From contig NC_092701.1 in assembly GCF_964275005.1 (NCBI RefSeq), positions 6,988,715 to 7,052,714 on the forward strand: DNA of 64,000 nucleotides, read 5' to 3'. The position numbers and the translations under genes were made by a program. The DNA is from Diadema setosum (Eukaryota > Echinodermata > Echinoidea > Diadematoida > Diadematidae). Positions 23,061 through 33,569 of the stretch are shown piece after piece. Every line of letters starts with the position of its first letter. The first letter of the stretch is position 1. Under the pieces are notes generated by a model that did not search any database, was not told where the DNA came from, and saw nothing but the letters and a program-made list of their open reading frames with translations.

Positions 23061-23915
23061 GGTCCCTATCTTCAGTGGAAGAGAGTTGAAAATAGGCATC
23101 GATGACTGGATAAGGGACCTGGAGTACTTCTTCTCTGCAAGCCGTACCCCGCCCTCTCTTCAATTCTCTACAATCGTAAGGAATCTCAGTGGAGAGGCCC
23201 GCCGTCTGGTGTTGAACCTGGCCTACCAGACTCCAAAAGCGGCCTTCAACGAGCTGAGGGTGGAATATGGAGACGCCGCTACAGATGATCCGTTCGCCGC
23301 TTTCTACGAGCGGATGCAGAGGTCCAGTCCCTCTTCACGCGCATAGCCGATGACTATCTGCAGGCCATCCATGATGGGCAAGGGGACTGCATCCTCGTGA
23401 ACCAGTTTATGCGTGGCTTGAGGGACGAGGAGCTCCGACCTTGGCTTGCCCCCATGAGACCCCGCACCACGTTATTCCAGGCCTCCGCAAGGAAGTTAGG
23501 AGGTTCATCCGAGAGCAACAAGGGAAGACACGTCTTCCCGCTGCAAGCTACATCCACACTTCCACCACTCCTGATCACACTGAGGACACCAAGGCCAGAC
23601 TACTCCAGATCAGTAAGACATCAGAAGGCACATTGACCTTGCTGAAAGATGTGATGGCTACACAAAGGAGGACCACAAAGAGGGTGGCTGCAATTGAGGG
23701 GAGACTTGAGGCGCTGGATCTGGCGTCGAGCAGCCCCAAGGGGTCTGTTGGCCAACGCCAGGAGTGCTTAGAGCGCGGCCACCCAGGACACTGGAAGTCG
23801 AACTGTCCCAACAAACCGCCTCCCAACTCCCACGACGTCTCCAGCGGACGGTTGGATACTATCCAGCAGACCCAGAATTTCAACTGGACAACAACAAAAC
23901 CACTCCCAACATAAT
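23055..23915 (+). mobile_element. Fossil LTR-retrotransposon gag fragment (Ty3-like)
   Basis: Reads DDWIRDLEYFFSA near the start, then NLSGEARRLVLNL, FMRGLRDEELRPWLAP, and a C-terminal zinc-knuckle-like ERGHPGHWKSNCP. This order fits a Ty3/gypsy-type gag. It is broken, with a few breaks, and has no LTRs or pol attached. It is embedded in the transposon array and looks old. Base composition is more GC-rich than its surroundings, suggesting a separate origin. Confidence 0.7.
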
Positions 23916-23959
23916 TTTCCCGTTATTGGCCCCAGTAACTTGGAAACTGAAACAATTAA

Positions 23960-24320
23960 TGAAATATCATGAGATTTTTTGGACAGACTTTCACGCTTAA
24001 CCAAACAAGAATTTGAAAGTGGTGTATGTGACAATGCCTCTAGTAAGACGCTTTTTTCAGAAAATTGAATCTGAATATTGTGAGTCATTACGCCCTGCAA
24101 ACTCTGAAGTACAAGGATTAATTGAGATAATAATAAAAAAAAGAAGCTTCTTCCCAAGGGAACAGACAGCTGTAATCAGGTATTGCTCAATTCAGCCATC
24201 ATAATTGATGTTATGGACTGACTGGCCTATAAAGATCTTTCAAGATTTATGCCAATTTGACATCATTTACCTAGATGCCTGCAGAATCTGTAATTTCTAA
24301 AAGAAGTCATATTTTACTAA
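23960..24320 (+). mobile_element. Transposase-like element, fourth partial copy
   Basis: Starts abruptly within the EFLDRLSRL block (23970) directly after the fossil gag fragment and continues to the QGLIEII, VIRYCSIQPS and DIIYLDACR blocks. It shares its sequence with 20094-20430. Confidence 0.6.
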
Positions 24321-24790
24321 AGTAATAAAATCAATTGTTGCCACTGATCTCAGTAAGAATGAGTCAGACAAAGTAATATATCACTAAAGCAAATTGCAGA
24401 CATTTTTGGTAAACCTGTGGATAACGAACCATTTAATTGCTCATGAAGATGTAAATTCACATGAAACCTCTGAGAAGGAACATGTACAGTGTAAGTTGGA
24501 AGAGAATCAGGTTTTCACATAATGTAAATGATCTGCAATCTCCCTTTATATAATTGTTTGAAAAATGCGTCAGAAGTCCATCATTGACATTTGCATTGAC
24601 AGTAAGCAGTCATGTCCTAAACCAAACCGTTACTACAGTCTACAGAACTTGACGTCATACATCGGCAAAGTTGTTGCAGCGAAGATTTCTGATGAAGTGC
24701 GACATGACAATAAAAAATGCAAGCAACGTCCAGTCGGGCTTATGTAGACTTGATATGCACCTATACAATACATGCAGAGTGTATTAGGCC
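24320..24790 (+). mobile_element. Transposase-like element, C-terminal side
   Basis: Holds CACATGAAACCTCTGAGAAG, ATCTGCAATCTCCCTTTAT and GTAAGCAGTCATGTCCTAAA, the words seen at 21060-21200 and 27200-27400. After about 24650 the sequence leaves the family. Confidence 0.5.
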
Positions 24791-24794
24791 GAAT

Positions 24795-25280
24795 TCTTTG
24801 GAGCTACTGTGATCCATACATTCAATTTCTTCTGCTCTCCTGGGGTCTGGTGTTCCAGAGGATACAAGATGGCGGACGACGCTAAGAGTTTGAAGCACCG
24901 ATGCAGAGGAGCCAAGGCTAAATTCACACGTCTTGGTAATGCTCTGGACTTCATGCTGTCAGAGAACCGTCCTGTTTGTGAAGTTTCAGAGGCTTTCAAG
25001 AGTTACAACGAAGCCTACGCAAGTCTTCAGTCACAGCATGAGGCTTACACACAGATGATAGAGGATGATGCAGAGTTCGAAGCCGAAGAGAAATGGATCG
25101 AGGATTGTCAGAAGGCATTTCTCAAGCTTCAGATTAAGGAGAAGGATTACTGTCAGAAAGAGGCAGAGCATGCTACCACACAAGTCAATGAGGGTAGCAA
25201 TGTTAGAGAGACATCGCATGCTGCAAGCAATGATGTTCAAGAGAGTCCATCCCCATGGAACGCTGCTTCACAATTCTAAC
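24795..25280 (+). mobile_element. Fossil gag N-terminal fragment (BEL/Pao-like)
   Basis: An open frame from 24809 reads MADDAKSLKHRCRGAKAKF, TRLGNALDFMLSENRP, then coiled-coil-like EAYTQMIEDDAEFEAEEKW and FLKLQIKEKDYCQ. This pattern is typical of the N-terminus of BEL/Pao-type gag proteins of marine invertebrates. The rest of the element is missing and the frame runs into transposon sequence. It is a broken fossil. Confidence 0.6.
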
Positions 25281-26500
25281 TGGTAGTGTGAAACTATCAG
25301 ATTTCGGCTCGGTAACAATTGAAGAACATTGTATGTGGAAGTCATTTTAAATGAAACGAGCATCACATGTATGCTCAGCAAAATACAGAAAGAACGACAA
25401 GATTGGAATGTTTTGGATCGGGGGACTTTTACGATGCCAAAATCTTCATCACCTGACTAAAGTAATAAAATCCATTGCTGTCATAACTCTAAGAATGAGT
25501 AATTCAACTCCAGTGTTACATGTAAAGTAGTGATTTACTCTGAGGAAAATCTTTTAGCTCAGATTCACTTCCACGGTTGCCCATGTCACTCAAAGGCCGA
25601 AGTGAAAGCACAGTACATCCATAATGCAGACAGATCAAGTCGTGGGGAACGCAAAAATGTATACCCCCTCGAAGAGAATTTTTGGACAGACTTTCACGCT
25701 TATAAACTGGACATGAATTTGAAAGTGGTGTACGTGACAATGCCCCTATGAAGACGATTTTGCAGAAAATTGAATCTGAATATTGAGAGTCATTATGCCC
25801 TGCAAACTCTGAAGTACAAGGTCTAATTGAGATAATAAAAAAAGAAGCATTTTCTGAGTTATAAACTTAAACTCAAGAAGTAAATATACTCTGAAAGACA
25901 ATTCCAGTCTACGGAGAATATGTTTCTCTTGCGTCTTCTTATGCATATTTGGACTTGGTACCTCTATATATATTAATCAATGAACATACCGATCCCAAGT
26001 AGCTAAACGCCGCTACACAACAATAATAAAAAAAGAAGGTTTTTCCGAAGGGAAAGGAAAGCTGTAATTCGGTATTGCTCAATTCAGCCATCATATTTGA
26101 TGTTATGGACTGCCTGGCCTGTAAAGATCTTTCAAGATTTATGCCAATTTGACATCATTTATCTAGATGGTACAGGATCAGTAATTTATAAAAGAAGTCA
26201 TTTTTTACTGCAGGGATCAGTAATTTATAAAAGAAGTCATTTTTTACTGCAGGGACAATATCTCCCTCACAATATTGATGTAAGGCATCCTGTGAAAGCG
26301 AAAACCCCACTTGCTTTGGCGACATTAGTTAGTAGTCGCCAAACCGCTCCAATAATCTTGTTATTTTTATTGTCATTTCATCATGACAAAGCCAAAATGT
26401 ATGGCTACAATAACACAAAAATACTGTCTCAAATTATTATAGACGGGAGCAGAGCGTTATGTCTTGCTGTATTACAGGTGTTTTAATGTGGAAACACCAA
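25280..26500 (+). mobile_element. Transposase-like element, fifth copy with the best core
   Basis: Blocks in order: KPSDFG-type block (25285-25470), FHGCPCHSKAEVKAQYIHNA (25558-25625), EENFWTDFHA/REFLDRL block (25660-25850), VIRYCSIQPSYLM (26068-26100), then FDIIYLDGTGSV, RHPVKAKTPLALATLVSS, FHHDKAKMYGYNNTK and IIIDGSRALCLAVL (26150-26480). The last part resembles the D...D region of MULE/NOF-type transposases. A 39-bp tandem duplication (GSVIYKRSHFLLQ twice) lies at about 26170-26255. An unrelated stretch at about 25855-26030 interrupts it. Confidence 0.6.
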
Positions 26501-26533
26501 AAATATACACAACATGGTGTAATATAGCTGTAT

Positions 26534-26893
26534 GTGTGTAGCTACATAAAAATGCTTACTGGAAGAAATGAGTCTAACAATTCGTCATCGTGCAAAAACT
26601 GTGGCATGCAGCACTCATCGAGGGACTCGTGCCCGGCCCGTGGCTACCACTGCAAGCATTGCCAAAAACTTAATCATTTCGCAATCGTGTGCCGCTCACG
26701 CCTTGCAGACAAGCCACCGGTAACAACTCGCGAGATTGGCGCAAGTAGCCGTCATAGCCATCGTAGCCGTCATCGAGATGGATCTCGCAACCACCATAAT
26801 CGCGATGGTGACAAGCCCCATTACGGACGGTCTTCCCAGTCTTCTCGAAGGGATCATCGCTCCTCCCAGGCCTCACGAAGCATCTTTATGTAG
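26534..26893 (+). mobile_element. Fossil gag zinc-knuckle fragment
   Basis: An open frame reads SCKNCGMQHSSRDSCPARG and CKHCQKLNHFAIVCRSR, two cysteine-rich knuckles in the arrangement of retrotransposon gag/nucleocapsid proteins, followed by an arginine/serine/histidine-rich tail. Flanking words (TACATATAGCTGTATGTGTG-like, with a mirrored counterpart after the stop) suggest it is bounded by short inverted sequence. It is an isolated fossil piece. Confidence 0.6.
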
Positions 26894-26934
26894 CTATACA
26901 CATACAGCTATATTACATATGGAACTCTGCTTCA

Positions 26935-27400
26935 GGATGCTAACTGAAAGTGCGAAGCCATAAGATTTTGGCCTAGCAACAATTCATGTATGTGCAAGTC
27001 ATTAAAATGAAACAAACATCACATGTATCCTCAGCAAAATACAGAAAGAATGACAAGATTGGAATTTTTGGATCGGGGACTTTTACGATGCCAAAATCTT
27101 CATCAGCTGACTAAAGTAATAAATCAATTGCTGTCATAACTCTCAGTAAGAATAAGTCATATAACATATTATATCACTATAGCAACTTGCAGACATTCTT
27201 GAGTAAACCTGTGGATAATGAACCATCAACTGCTCATGAAGATGTAAATGCACATGAAACCTCTGAGAAAGATCAACATGAAGTTGGAGGGAAATCATTG
27301 TTTTCACATAATGTAGATGATCTGCAATCTCCCTTTATGTCATTGTTTGAAAAACGCTTCATTGAAGTCGATCATTGACATTTGCATTGACAGTGAGCAG
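26935..27400 (+). mobile_element. Transposase-like element, C-terminal blocks
   Basis: Reads the KIL-/TIH-type block (26950-27120), then EDVNAHETSEKDQHEVGG, LFSHNVDDLQSPFMSLFEK and IEVDH, and stops. It aligns with 21060-21200 and 24410-24620. Confidence 0.5.
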
Positions 27401-27419
27401 ACGGAGACCATTACTACAG

Positions 27420-27640
27420 TCCACCATTTTTCGAGTCGTTGAAAATACAGTTTCATGTAATACAATTCACTTATGGTCACCTATCAGGAAAGGCCCGCCA
27501 TGAAATCCTTGGTAGAGGGGAGGACGTGAAGATATGTCCCGATACAATCTTTGCAGTGTTGTCCAAGGCCTTTGGGGGACATAAGCTCAGAAGAGAATGG
27601 GTCAATGTGTTTTCTTAGGGAATTAAATTTATCGATCCTC
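27420..27640 (+). mobile_element. Gag-like fossil fragment
   Basis: One frame gives HLSGKARHEILGRGED, then ICPDTIFAVLSKAFGGHKL, which resembles the central gag region of Ty3-like elements. The first half (27470-27545) also occurs at 21240-21310. It is short and broken, so the family call is tentative. Confidence 0.4.
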
Positions 27641-27739
27641 TGTATTGTACACAGTTTAATTTCCTCAAAGTGAGATAAATCAGGAATTTTTCAGTTAGAG
27701 CAAGTTATTTTATTGCAAAGGATATTGTAACTTCACAGA

Positions 27740-28375
27740 CTGCAGTGTTACATGTAAAAGTAGAGTTTAACTCTGAGGAAAGTCTTTTAGCTCAGATACA
27801 CTTCCAAGGTTGCCCATTTCACTCAAAGGCCGAAGTGAAAGCACAATACATCCATACTGCAGGAAGACCAAGTCAAAAGGAACGCTACAATATAAACCTG
27901 CTCGAGGAGAATTTTTGGACAGACCTTCACGCTTAACCAAACAAGAATTTGAAGGTGGTGTACGTGACAATGCCCCTAGTAAGACAATTTTGCAGAAAAA
28001 TGAATCTGAATATTGTGAGTCATTACGCGCTGCAAACTCTGAAGTACAAGGTTTAACCGAGATAATAAAAGAAGGAAGCATTTTCTGAAGGGAAAGAAGA
28101 AGTTGTAATCAGGTATACTGACTGGTCTGTCAAGGTCATTTGCAATATATGCCAATTTGACATCATTTAAATAGGTGCTACAGGATAGTGATTTCTAAAA
28201 GAAGTCATTTTTTTTACTTGAGGGACAATATCTCCTTCACAATATTGTTGTAAGGCATCCTGTGAAAGGGAAAACCCAACTTGCTTTAGTGACATTAGTT
28301 AATAGTCACCAGACTGCTCCAATAATCTCATTCTTTCTATCGTCATTGTCATGACAAAGCCAAAATGGACAGCTA
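27740..28375 (+). mobile_element. Transposase-like element, sixth copy
   Basis: Blocks in order: SEESLLAQIHFQGCPFHSKA (27765-27830), REFLDR/EENFWTDLHA block (27895-28080), a shortened VIRY/LWTD part (28100-28170), then the RHPVKGKTQLALVTLV part (28250-28330) and HDKAKMDSY, after which P2X7-like sequence starts at about 28375. Confidence 0.6.
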
Positions 28376-28822
28376 CATATATACATTGTTTTTGGAATTC
28401 CGTAATCCTTCACTGACGGCTGGACCGACGCCATATAACTTCAAACCACAGTATTCTGCAGCAGAGATGGAAGCCCGAATTCAGCATAGATCTACAATGA
28501 GTATAATGATAGTAGTAGCAGTACGTCAAGCGTTGACAGGGATGATGACCCGCCAGCGCCGCCAGCGCCTGTCCCTCCTCCAAATCGCATGAACGGAAAC
28601 TGGTGGTGCCACTGTGAACATTGCATTCCGCTGGATTCCCCATTGCAGTGCCGTTGCTGCCATGAAGAGGAGAGTTGTCGTCTGCCGATGAATGAAGAGA
28701 AGTGTAAATGTATGACACTTCACAAGGACTTCCCAAAGGTCTGTCTTGTTCCTGCAGTGCTCAGAGCCACAGTTATAGTGTGTGGGGACATCAGAGGACA
28801 CGACAGAAGAGGCGTTTAATGT
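28375..28822 (+). pseudogene. P2X7 C-terminal-like cysteine-rich domain, copy 2
   Basis: From about 28400 it matches copy 1 (PYNFKPQYSAAEMEAR), but the codon equivalent to its ATG is ACG (28416-28418) and the serine-rich linker is shifted out of frame. The cysteine-rich part is fully open from 28589: NWWCHCEHCIPLDSPLQC, CCHEEESCRLPM, KCKCMTLHKDFPKVCL. It sits inside the transposase-like element: the upstream side ends in HDKAKMDSY and the downstream side resumes at FNVETPKTYKECC, so about 25 residues of the transposase core are replaced. The downstream junction is the same as in copy 1. Confidence 0.7.
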
Positions 28823-29400
28823 GGAAACACCGAAAACATACAAGGAATGCTGCCCCAGAATACTAACTGATAGTATGAAGCCATCAGATTTCAGCTTAGC
28901 AACAATTCATGTACACTGTATGTGCAAGTCATCTAATGAAACGAACATCACATGTATGCTTTGCGAAATACAGAAAGAACTTTTAGCTCAGATATACTTC
29001 AAAGGTTGCCCATGTCACTCAAAGGTGGAAGTAAAAGCACAGTACATACATAACGCAGAGAGATGCAAGAGATGCAAAGAGAATTTTTGGACAGACTTTC
29101 ATGCTTAACCAAACAAGAATTTGAAAGTGGTGTACGTGACAATGTCCCTCGTAAGACGATTTTGCAGAAAATTGGATCTGAATTTCGTAAGTCATTACGC
29201 CCTGCAAACTCTGAAGAACAAGGATTAATTGAGGTAATAAAAAAAAAAAGCTTCTTCTGAAGGGAAAGAAGAAGCTGCAATCAAGTATTGATCAATTCAG
29301 CCATCATATTTAATGCTATGGACAGACTGGTCTGTCAAGGTCTTTCAAGATTTATGCCAATTTGACATCATTTACCTAGATCCCTACAGGATCTGTAATT
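28820..29400 (+). mobile_element. Transposase-like element, seventh copy
   Basis: Reads ETPKTYKECCPRILTDS and KPSDFSLATIHVHCMCKS, jumps to LLAQIYFKGCPCHSKVEVKA, then the EFLDRLSCLTKQEFESG block and IEVIKK, then the VIRY-like and DIIYLDPYR blocks. This is a compact, internally rearranged copy. Confidence 0.6.
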
Positions 29401-30030
29401 TAAGATTTATGATGGTTTCCCCACAAGAATTGGCTTGATGAGACTGTGAGACATAATCCCCGTAGAGTTAGACTGCCTCCAATAAGATTTAGGAAGGATG
29501 ACGAGTAGATGTCTAACCAGATCACATTTGTTTTCTTTCTACCCACCTGACTGCTTCACAGATGAAGTGCCGTTTCTGCCCATCCTACTATTACATGTGG
29601 GAGGTGTATCGCCAACATCTCAATAATCACCATAAGACCACCATAACAGGCAGATGTAGGATCTGTGGGAGAGAGGTCGAAAATCAGCGGGCACTCGATC
29701 TCCACCACGGAACGCATCATCCCCATCGACGCCTGCCCACTATCCAGTATCGTGTTGCAAACAAGACCTATCGTAAAAACTGGCTTAAGAATAGGTCACG
29801 GATCGAGGTGAGGGGCGAACGGAAATCAAAGAAGAAGAGAGAGGGAACAAGGACAGGAGTGGGAAGAATCAACAGAATAAGGAGACATCATTCACCTAGA
29901 TGCCTACAGGATCTGTCATTTAAGATTTATGATGGTTTCCCCCGCAAGAATTCGCTTGATGAGACAGTGAGACGCAATCCCCATAGAGTTAGACTGCCTC
30001 CACTAAGATTTAGGAAGGATGATGAGTAGA
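29400..30030 (+). CDS. C2H2 zinc-finger exon, copy 1 (uncharacterised)
   Basis: A TTTTGTTTTCTTTC tract and CTTCACAG (ending 29561) precede ATG 29562, so this looks like the start of an exon. The frame encodes two C2H2 fingers: C3-C6-H19-H23/24 and C32-C35-H48-H52/53 (residue numbers from that Met), then a basic tail rich in KKKRE and RTGVGR. It ends KDDE-stop at 30029 after FKIYDGFPRKNSLDETVRRN, a segment that also occurs upstream at 29400-29505. Fingers plus a basic region suggest nucleic-acid binding, but I recognise no named family. It may be a gene embedded in, or carried by, the surrounding mobile DNA. Confidence 0.5.
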
Positions 30031-30082
30031 TGATTAACCAGATCATATTTGTTTTGTTTCCACCCACCTGACTGCTTCACAG

Positions 30083-30846
30083 ATGAAGTGCCGTTTCTAC
30101 CCATCCCACTATAACACGTGGGAAGTATACCGCCAACATCTCAATAATCACCATGAGACCACCATAACAGGCAGATGTAGGATCTGTGGGAGAGAGGTCG
30201 AGAATCAGCGGGCACTCGATCTCCACCATGGAACGCATCATCCCCGTCGACGCCTGCCCACTATCCAGTATGGAATCGCAAGTGAAACCTATCGTCGAAA
30301 TTGGCTAAAGAATAGGTCACGGATCGAAGTGAGGGGCGAACGGGAATCAAAGAAGAAGAGAGAGAGAGAGAGAACAAGAACAACAGGAGTGGGAAGTATC
30401 GACAGAGTAAGGAGGAAAGGAGAGACAAGGAAGAGAAGGAGGGCAAGGAGACGCAAGACGAGCAGAAGGAGGAAAAAGAGCTAAGCGAGGGAAGTGAAGA
30501 AAAAGTACCAACAATTGAGGTAGAAGATAAAGGTGAGTGGGAGGAGATCTTCAGTGATAGCACTAGCAGTGATTGAAGTGACGGGGAGGGCGACAACTCT
30601 AAGAGCAGCAACCCCAGTGATGACGAGGGCAGCGGCAATAATGACGACGACTCTGACGGCCACTTCAATGATGACAAGGGCAGCAACTCTAGTGATGATG
30701 AGGGCAGCGGCAATAATGACGACTCTGACAGCGACTCCAATGATGACAAGGGCAGCAGCAATAATGATGATGACTCTGACAGCAACCCCAGTAATGACGA
30801 GAGTAACGACTCCAAGGGTGAATGGAAGCTTGAATTTTTACCCTGA
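30083..30846 (+). pseudogene. C2H2 zinc-finger exon, copy 2, with acidic repeat tail
   Basis: This is a tandem copy of 29562-29880 at about 90 percent. Finger 1 has lost its second cysteine (CRFYP against CRFCP); finger 2 is intact. An expanded GAGAGA run (30358-30372) is a likely slippage site. After the basic tail ends at 30484, a different frame (30479-30846) encodes an acidic region of repeated DDEGSGNNDDDSD and NDDKGSSN units with one internal stop, ending GEWKLEFLP-stop. A basic-then-acidic protein shifted by slippage explains the two frames. Confidence 0.5.
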
Positions 30847-30849
30847 CTG

Positions 30850-31285
30850 ACATTTCTGATGATGATCTTGACTCTGTACGTCTTTGATGTCTTGATGCTA
30901 CATTTGTGATCTGATTTCTTACAGTCTGAGGCTAAGTTAGAGCAATCGTAAGTCTAAATTCTTTTTTAAGTCCCTAATTGTTGCTAGCATTTTAGAACTT
31001 ATAAACTGAGATATGATAATATAAACAAATACTTAGAAAATATTTGTGATGGTCTTCCTAGTTAGGGAAATTGGAAACAATCAATTTCACTGAGAAGATG
31101 GATGGCGAATTTAGGGTTTCTTTCCTTTCGACTAAGGAGAAAATAAACTCTGCTTCTTTATAGAGTAGGGACAAGTATGGTGTGCCAATTGTTCGTGAAT
31201 ATTTCCTTACATGCTCACAGTCTCTTACTAGTTTTGGGAAAATATATTAAGAGAGGTTGTAGTTTTCTTTGTTAAACAGAGAGAT
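30850..31285. other. No gene recognised
   Basis: This stretch between the zinc-finger pair and the next transposon copy shows no domain or clear repeat. Confidence 0.35.
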
Positions 31286-32040
31286 GGCGGACAAGGTTCA
31301 ATTGAGATGATGAAAAAAAGGAGCTTCTTCCGAAGGGAAAGAAGAAGCTGTAATAAGGTATTTCTCAATTCAGCCATCATATTTGATGTCATGGACTGAC
31401 TGGCTTCTAAAGGTCTTTCAAGATTTAGGCCAATTCGACATCATTTACCTAGATGCCTACAGGATCCGTAATTTCTAAAAGAAGTCATTTTTTACTTGAG
31501 GGACAATATCTTCTTTACAATACTGTTACATAAAGCCATCCTGTGTAAGGGAAAACCCAACTTGCTTTACGGCATCTGAAGGTCTTTCAAGATTTATGCC
31601 AATTCGACATTATTTACCTACTAGTAGATGCCTACAGGATCTGTAATTTCTAAAAGAAGTCATTTTTTTTTTACTTGAGGGACAATATCTTCCTTACAAT
31701 ACTGTTGTATAAAGCCATCCTGTGTAAGGGAAAACCCAACTTGCTTTACCGACATTAGTTAGTAGTGGCCAAACCACTCCAATAATCTTGTTCTCTTTAT
31801 TGTCATTTTGTCACAACAAAGCCAAATGTATGGCTACAATAATAGAAAAACACAGAAAAATACCGTCTCAAATTACAATAGCGGGAGCAGAATGTTATCA
31901 CTTCTCGCTATATTATATGCGTATAATGTGGAAACACCAAAAACACATGGAACGCTGCTTCAGAATACCAACTGGTAGCGGAAAGACATCCCTGGAGACT
32001 GAAAACTTTGAAGATTGAAGCACAAAGATGAAATGAATGT
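31285..32040 (+). mobile_element. Transposase-like element, last copy, with internal duplication
   Basis: Contains FRREREEAVIRYFSIQPSY-like sequence, then the FDIIYLDAYRIRNF block and VRKNPTCFT-type block twice (31420-31565 and 31580-31750). This is followed by the KCMATIIEKHRKIPSQITIA region and a block near 31930 resembling NVETPKTHGTLL. The duplicated 160-bp segment implies unequal exchange within the element. Confidence 0.55.
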
Positions 32041-32129
32041 CATTACATGGGAATTCTTACGATCCTATTCTTCTTACCATGGACCATGAGACCAATGATC
32101 ATAATTTTTATATGCAAAATCAAATCAAG

Positions 32130-33320
32130 AAGACACTGTAATGCCAGAGCTGTGCTGGTAGAAACTGCAACTATTCCACCTGGACACGGGCCCATTGCTC
32201 ATGCCTAAATTGTAGAAGGAGAGAACCACATGCAAGGTGCATTACTATAGTTGAAGCAGGGTGCTACATAAGCACTTGCCCAATTGCCCAGGGCGAGTAA
32301 ATATCAAAGTCGGGCAAGTGTTTCGGAGCAATGAGGAAAAAATGCTTACAGTGAAGAAGTCCCAATGCAATCCAACAACAACACTCTATTGAACCAAGTT
32401 TGTAACTCCGCACATGTGCTGTTTATTCAAGTGATTGACTTTACATGTGATTTTCTATATCATTTTCTTATGTCTTTGGACTTTCTTTTCGCGCAAGTAA
32501 AATTCATGTTCGGGCAAGTGTTCTGCAACAAAACCTGCTTGCCCGACCGGGCAAGTGGTAAAAAAATGTGATGTAGCACCCTGGTTGAAGCTGTAGATGG
32601 AGAGAGTAAATTAAGAGAAAGAAAACTGGCACTTGGCAGGGGTTTTTGTGGAAGTTGTAAATCCTGAAAATCAAGAATAAATCCTGATAGGAGGCACCAA
32701 AATGGGAATGATGACTTCAGGCAGTATGGCCAAGAATGAAAGAAGAAGGCAAGATCAACAAAGAAATGAGCTACCAGAACATCCAACGAACTCACATCAC
32801 CAGAGCATACTAAAAATACATCCTGAATTCCATGATGACATAGGGAATGTCTGGTGAAATACCAAGACATATTCTCAAGAGACAGCATTGACGTAGAAAA
32901 ACCAGTTATTGTAAAGCACAGTATCGATACAAAGGCTGCTCTGCAATCAATGAACCAAAGAGACAACCTGTACTGTATGTGATCAGGCAGAAATAAACCG
33001 ACAAGACAAGGAGCCAGAAGAACATGGGGTCAACAAGCTTTCAGGTAGCCCATGGGCTGCTATCATAGTCTTGGTAAAATGGAAGGATGGCTCTATGTGA
33101 CAATGCATTGATTACTGTGGAATAAATGTGGTGACAGTAAAAGACGCATGCCAAATACCAGTACCTCACATACATGATGATGATGATACACTAGATGCAA
33201 TTGGCAGTGTAAAGCCGTTTTCAGCCCTTGAACTCTCATCAGGTTATTGGCAGTTGCCTTGGATGACTATGTCAAAGATATATCCTCGTTCCTCATCTGT
33301 AGTGAGGACTGGATGATATC
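32130..33320 (+). mobile_element. Fossil Ty3/gypsy-type pol fragment, invaded by a MITE
   Basis: Recognisable in order: a TIPPGHGPIAHA block from the protease-proximal region, the LPEHPTNSHHQSILKIHPEF linker, then reverse-transcriptase-like SGSPWAAIIVLVKWKDGS, CIDYCGINVVTVKDACQ and FSALELSSGYWQLPW. These are hallmark Ty3/gypsy blocks. It is clearly broken, with many breaks, and no LTRs are identified. It appears old. The MITE at 32257-32583 lies within it. Confidence 0.75.
32257..32583. mobile_element. MITE with 7-bp target duplication GTTGAAG
   Basis: The ends CAGGGTGCTACAT and ATGTAGCACCCTG are mirror images, and GTTGAAG flanks both sides (32250-32256 and 32584-32590). Inside, GCACTTGCCC and GGGCAAGTG form secondary hairpins. 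327 bp, hAT-like by its CAGGG end, non-autonomous. Confidence 0.85.
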
Positions 33321-33569
33321 AACTGGTGGAAAGTCACACATATCCAAAACCCCAGATTGATGAAATGTCAGCAAAACATGACAATGGAAGGCAGTCCACC
33401 AAACTAGAAATGTCCAATGCATACCAATGACTGCTGCTGTCAATGATATTGTGTGAGCTGTAATATCGACACAAGAAGGAGAAGAAAAAAAAAATATACA
33501 AATGAACACAATCATGGTCCACACGGAAACAACTGATGAAACTATAAGCATGTGGCACATGGAGAAAAT

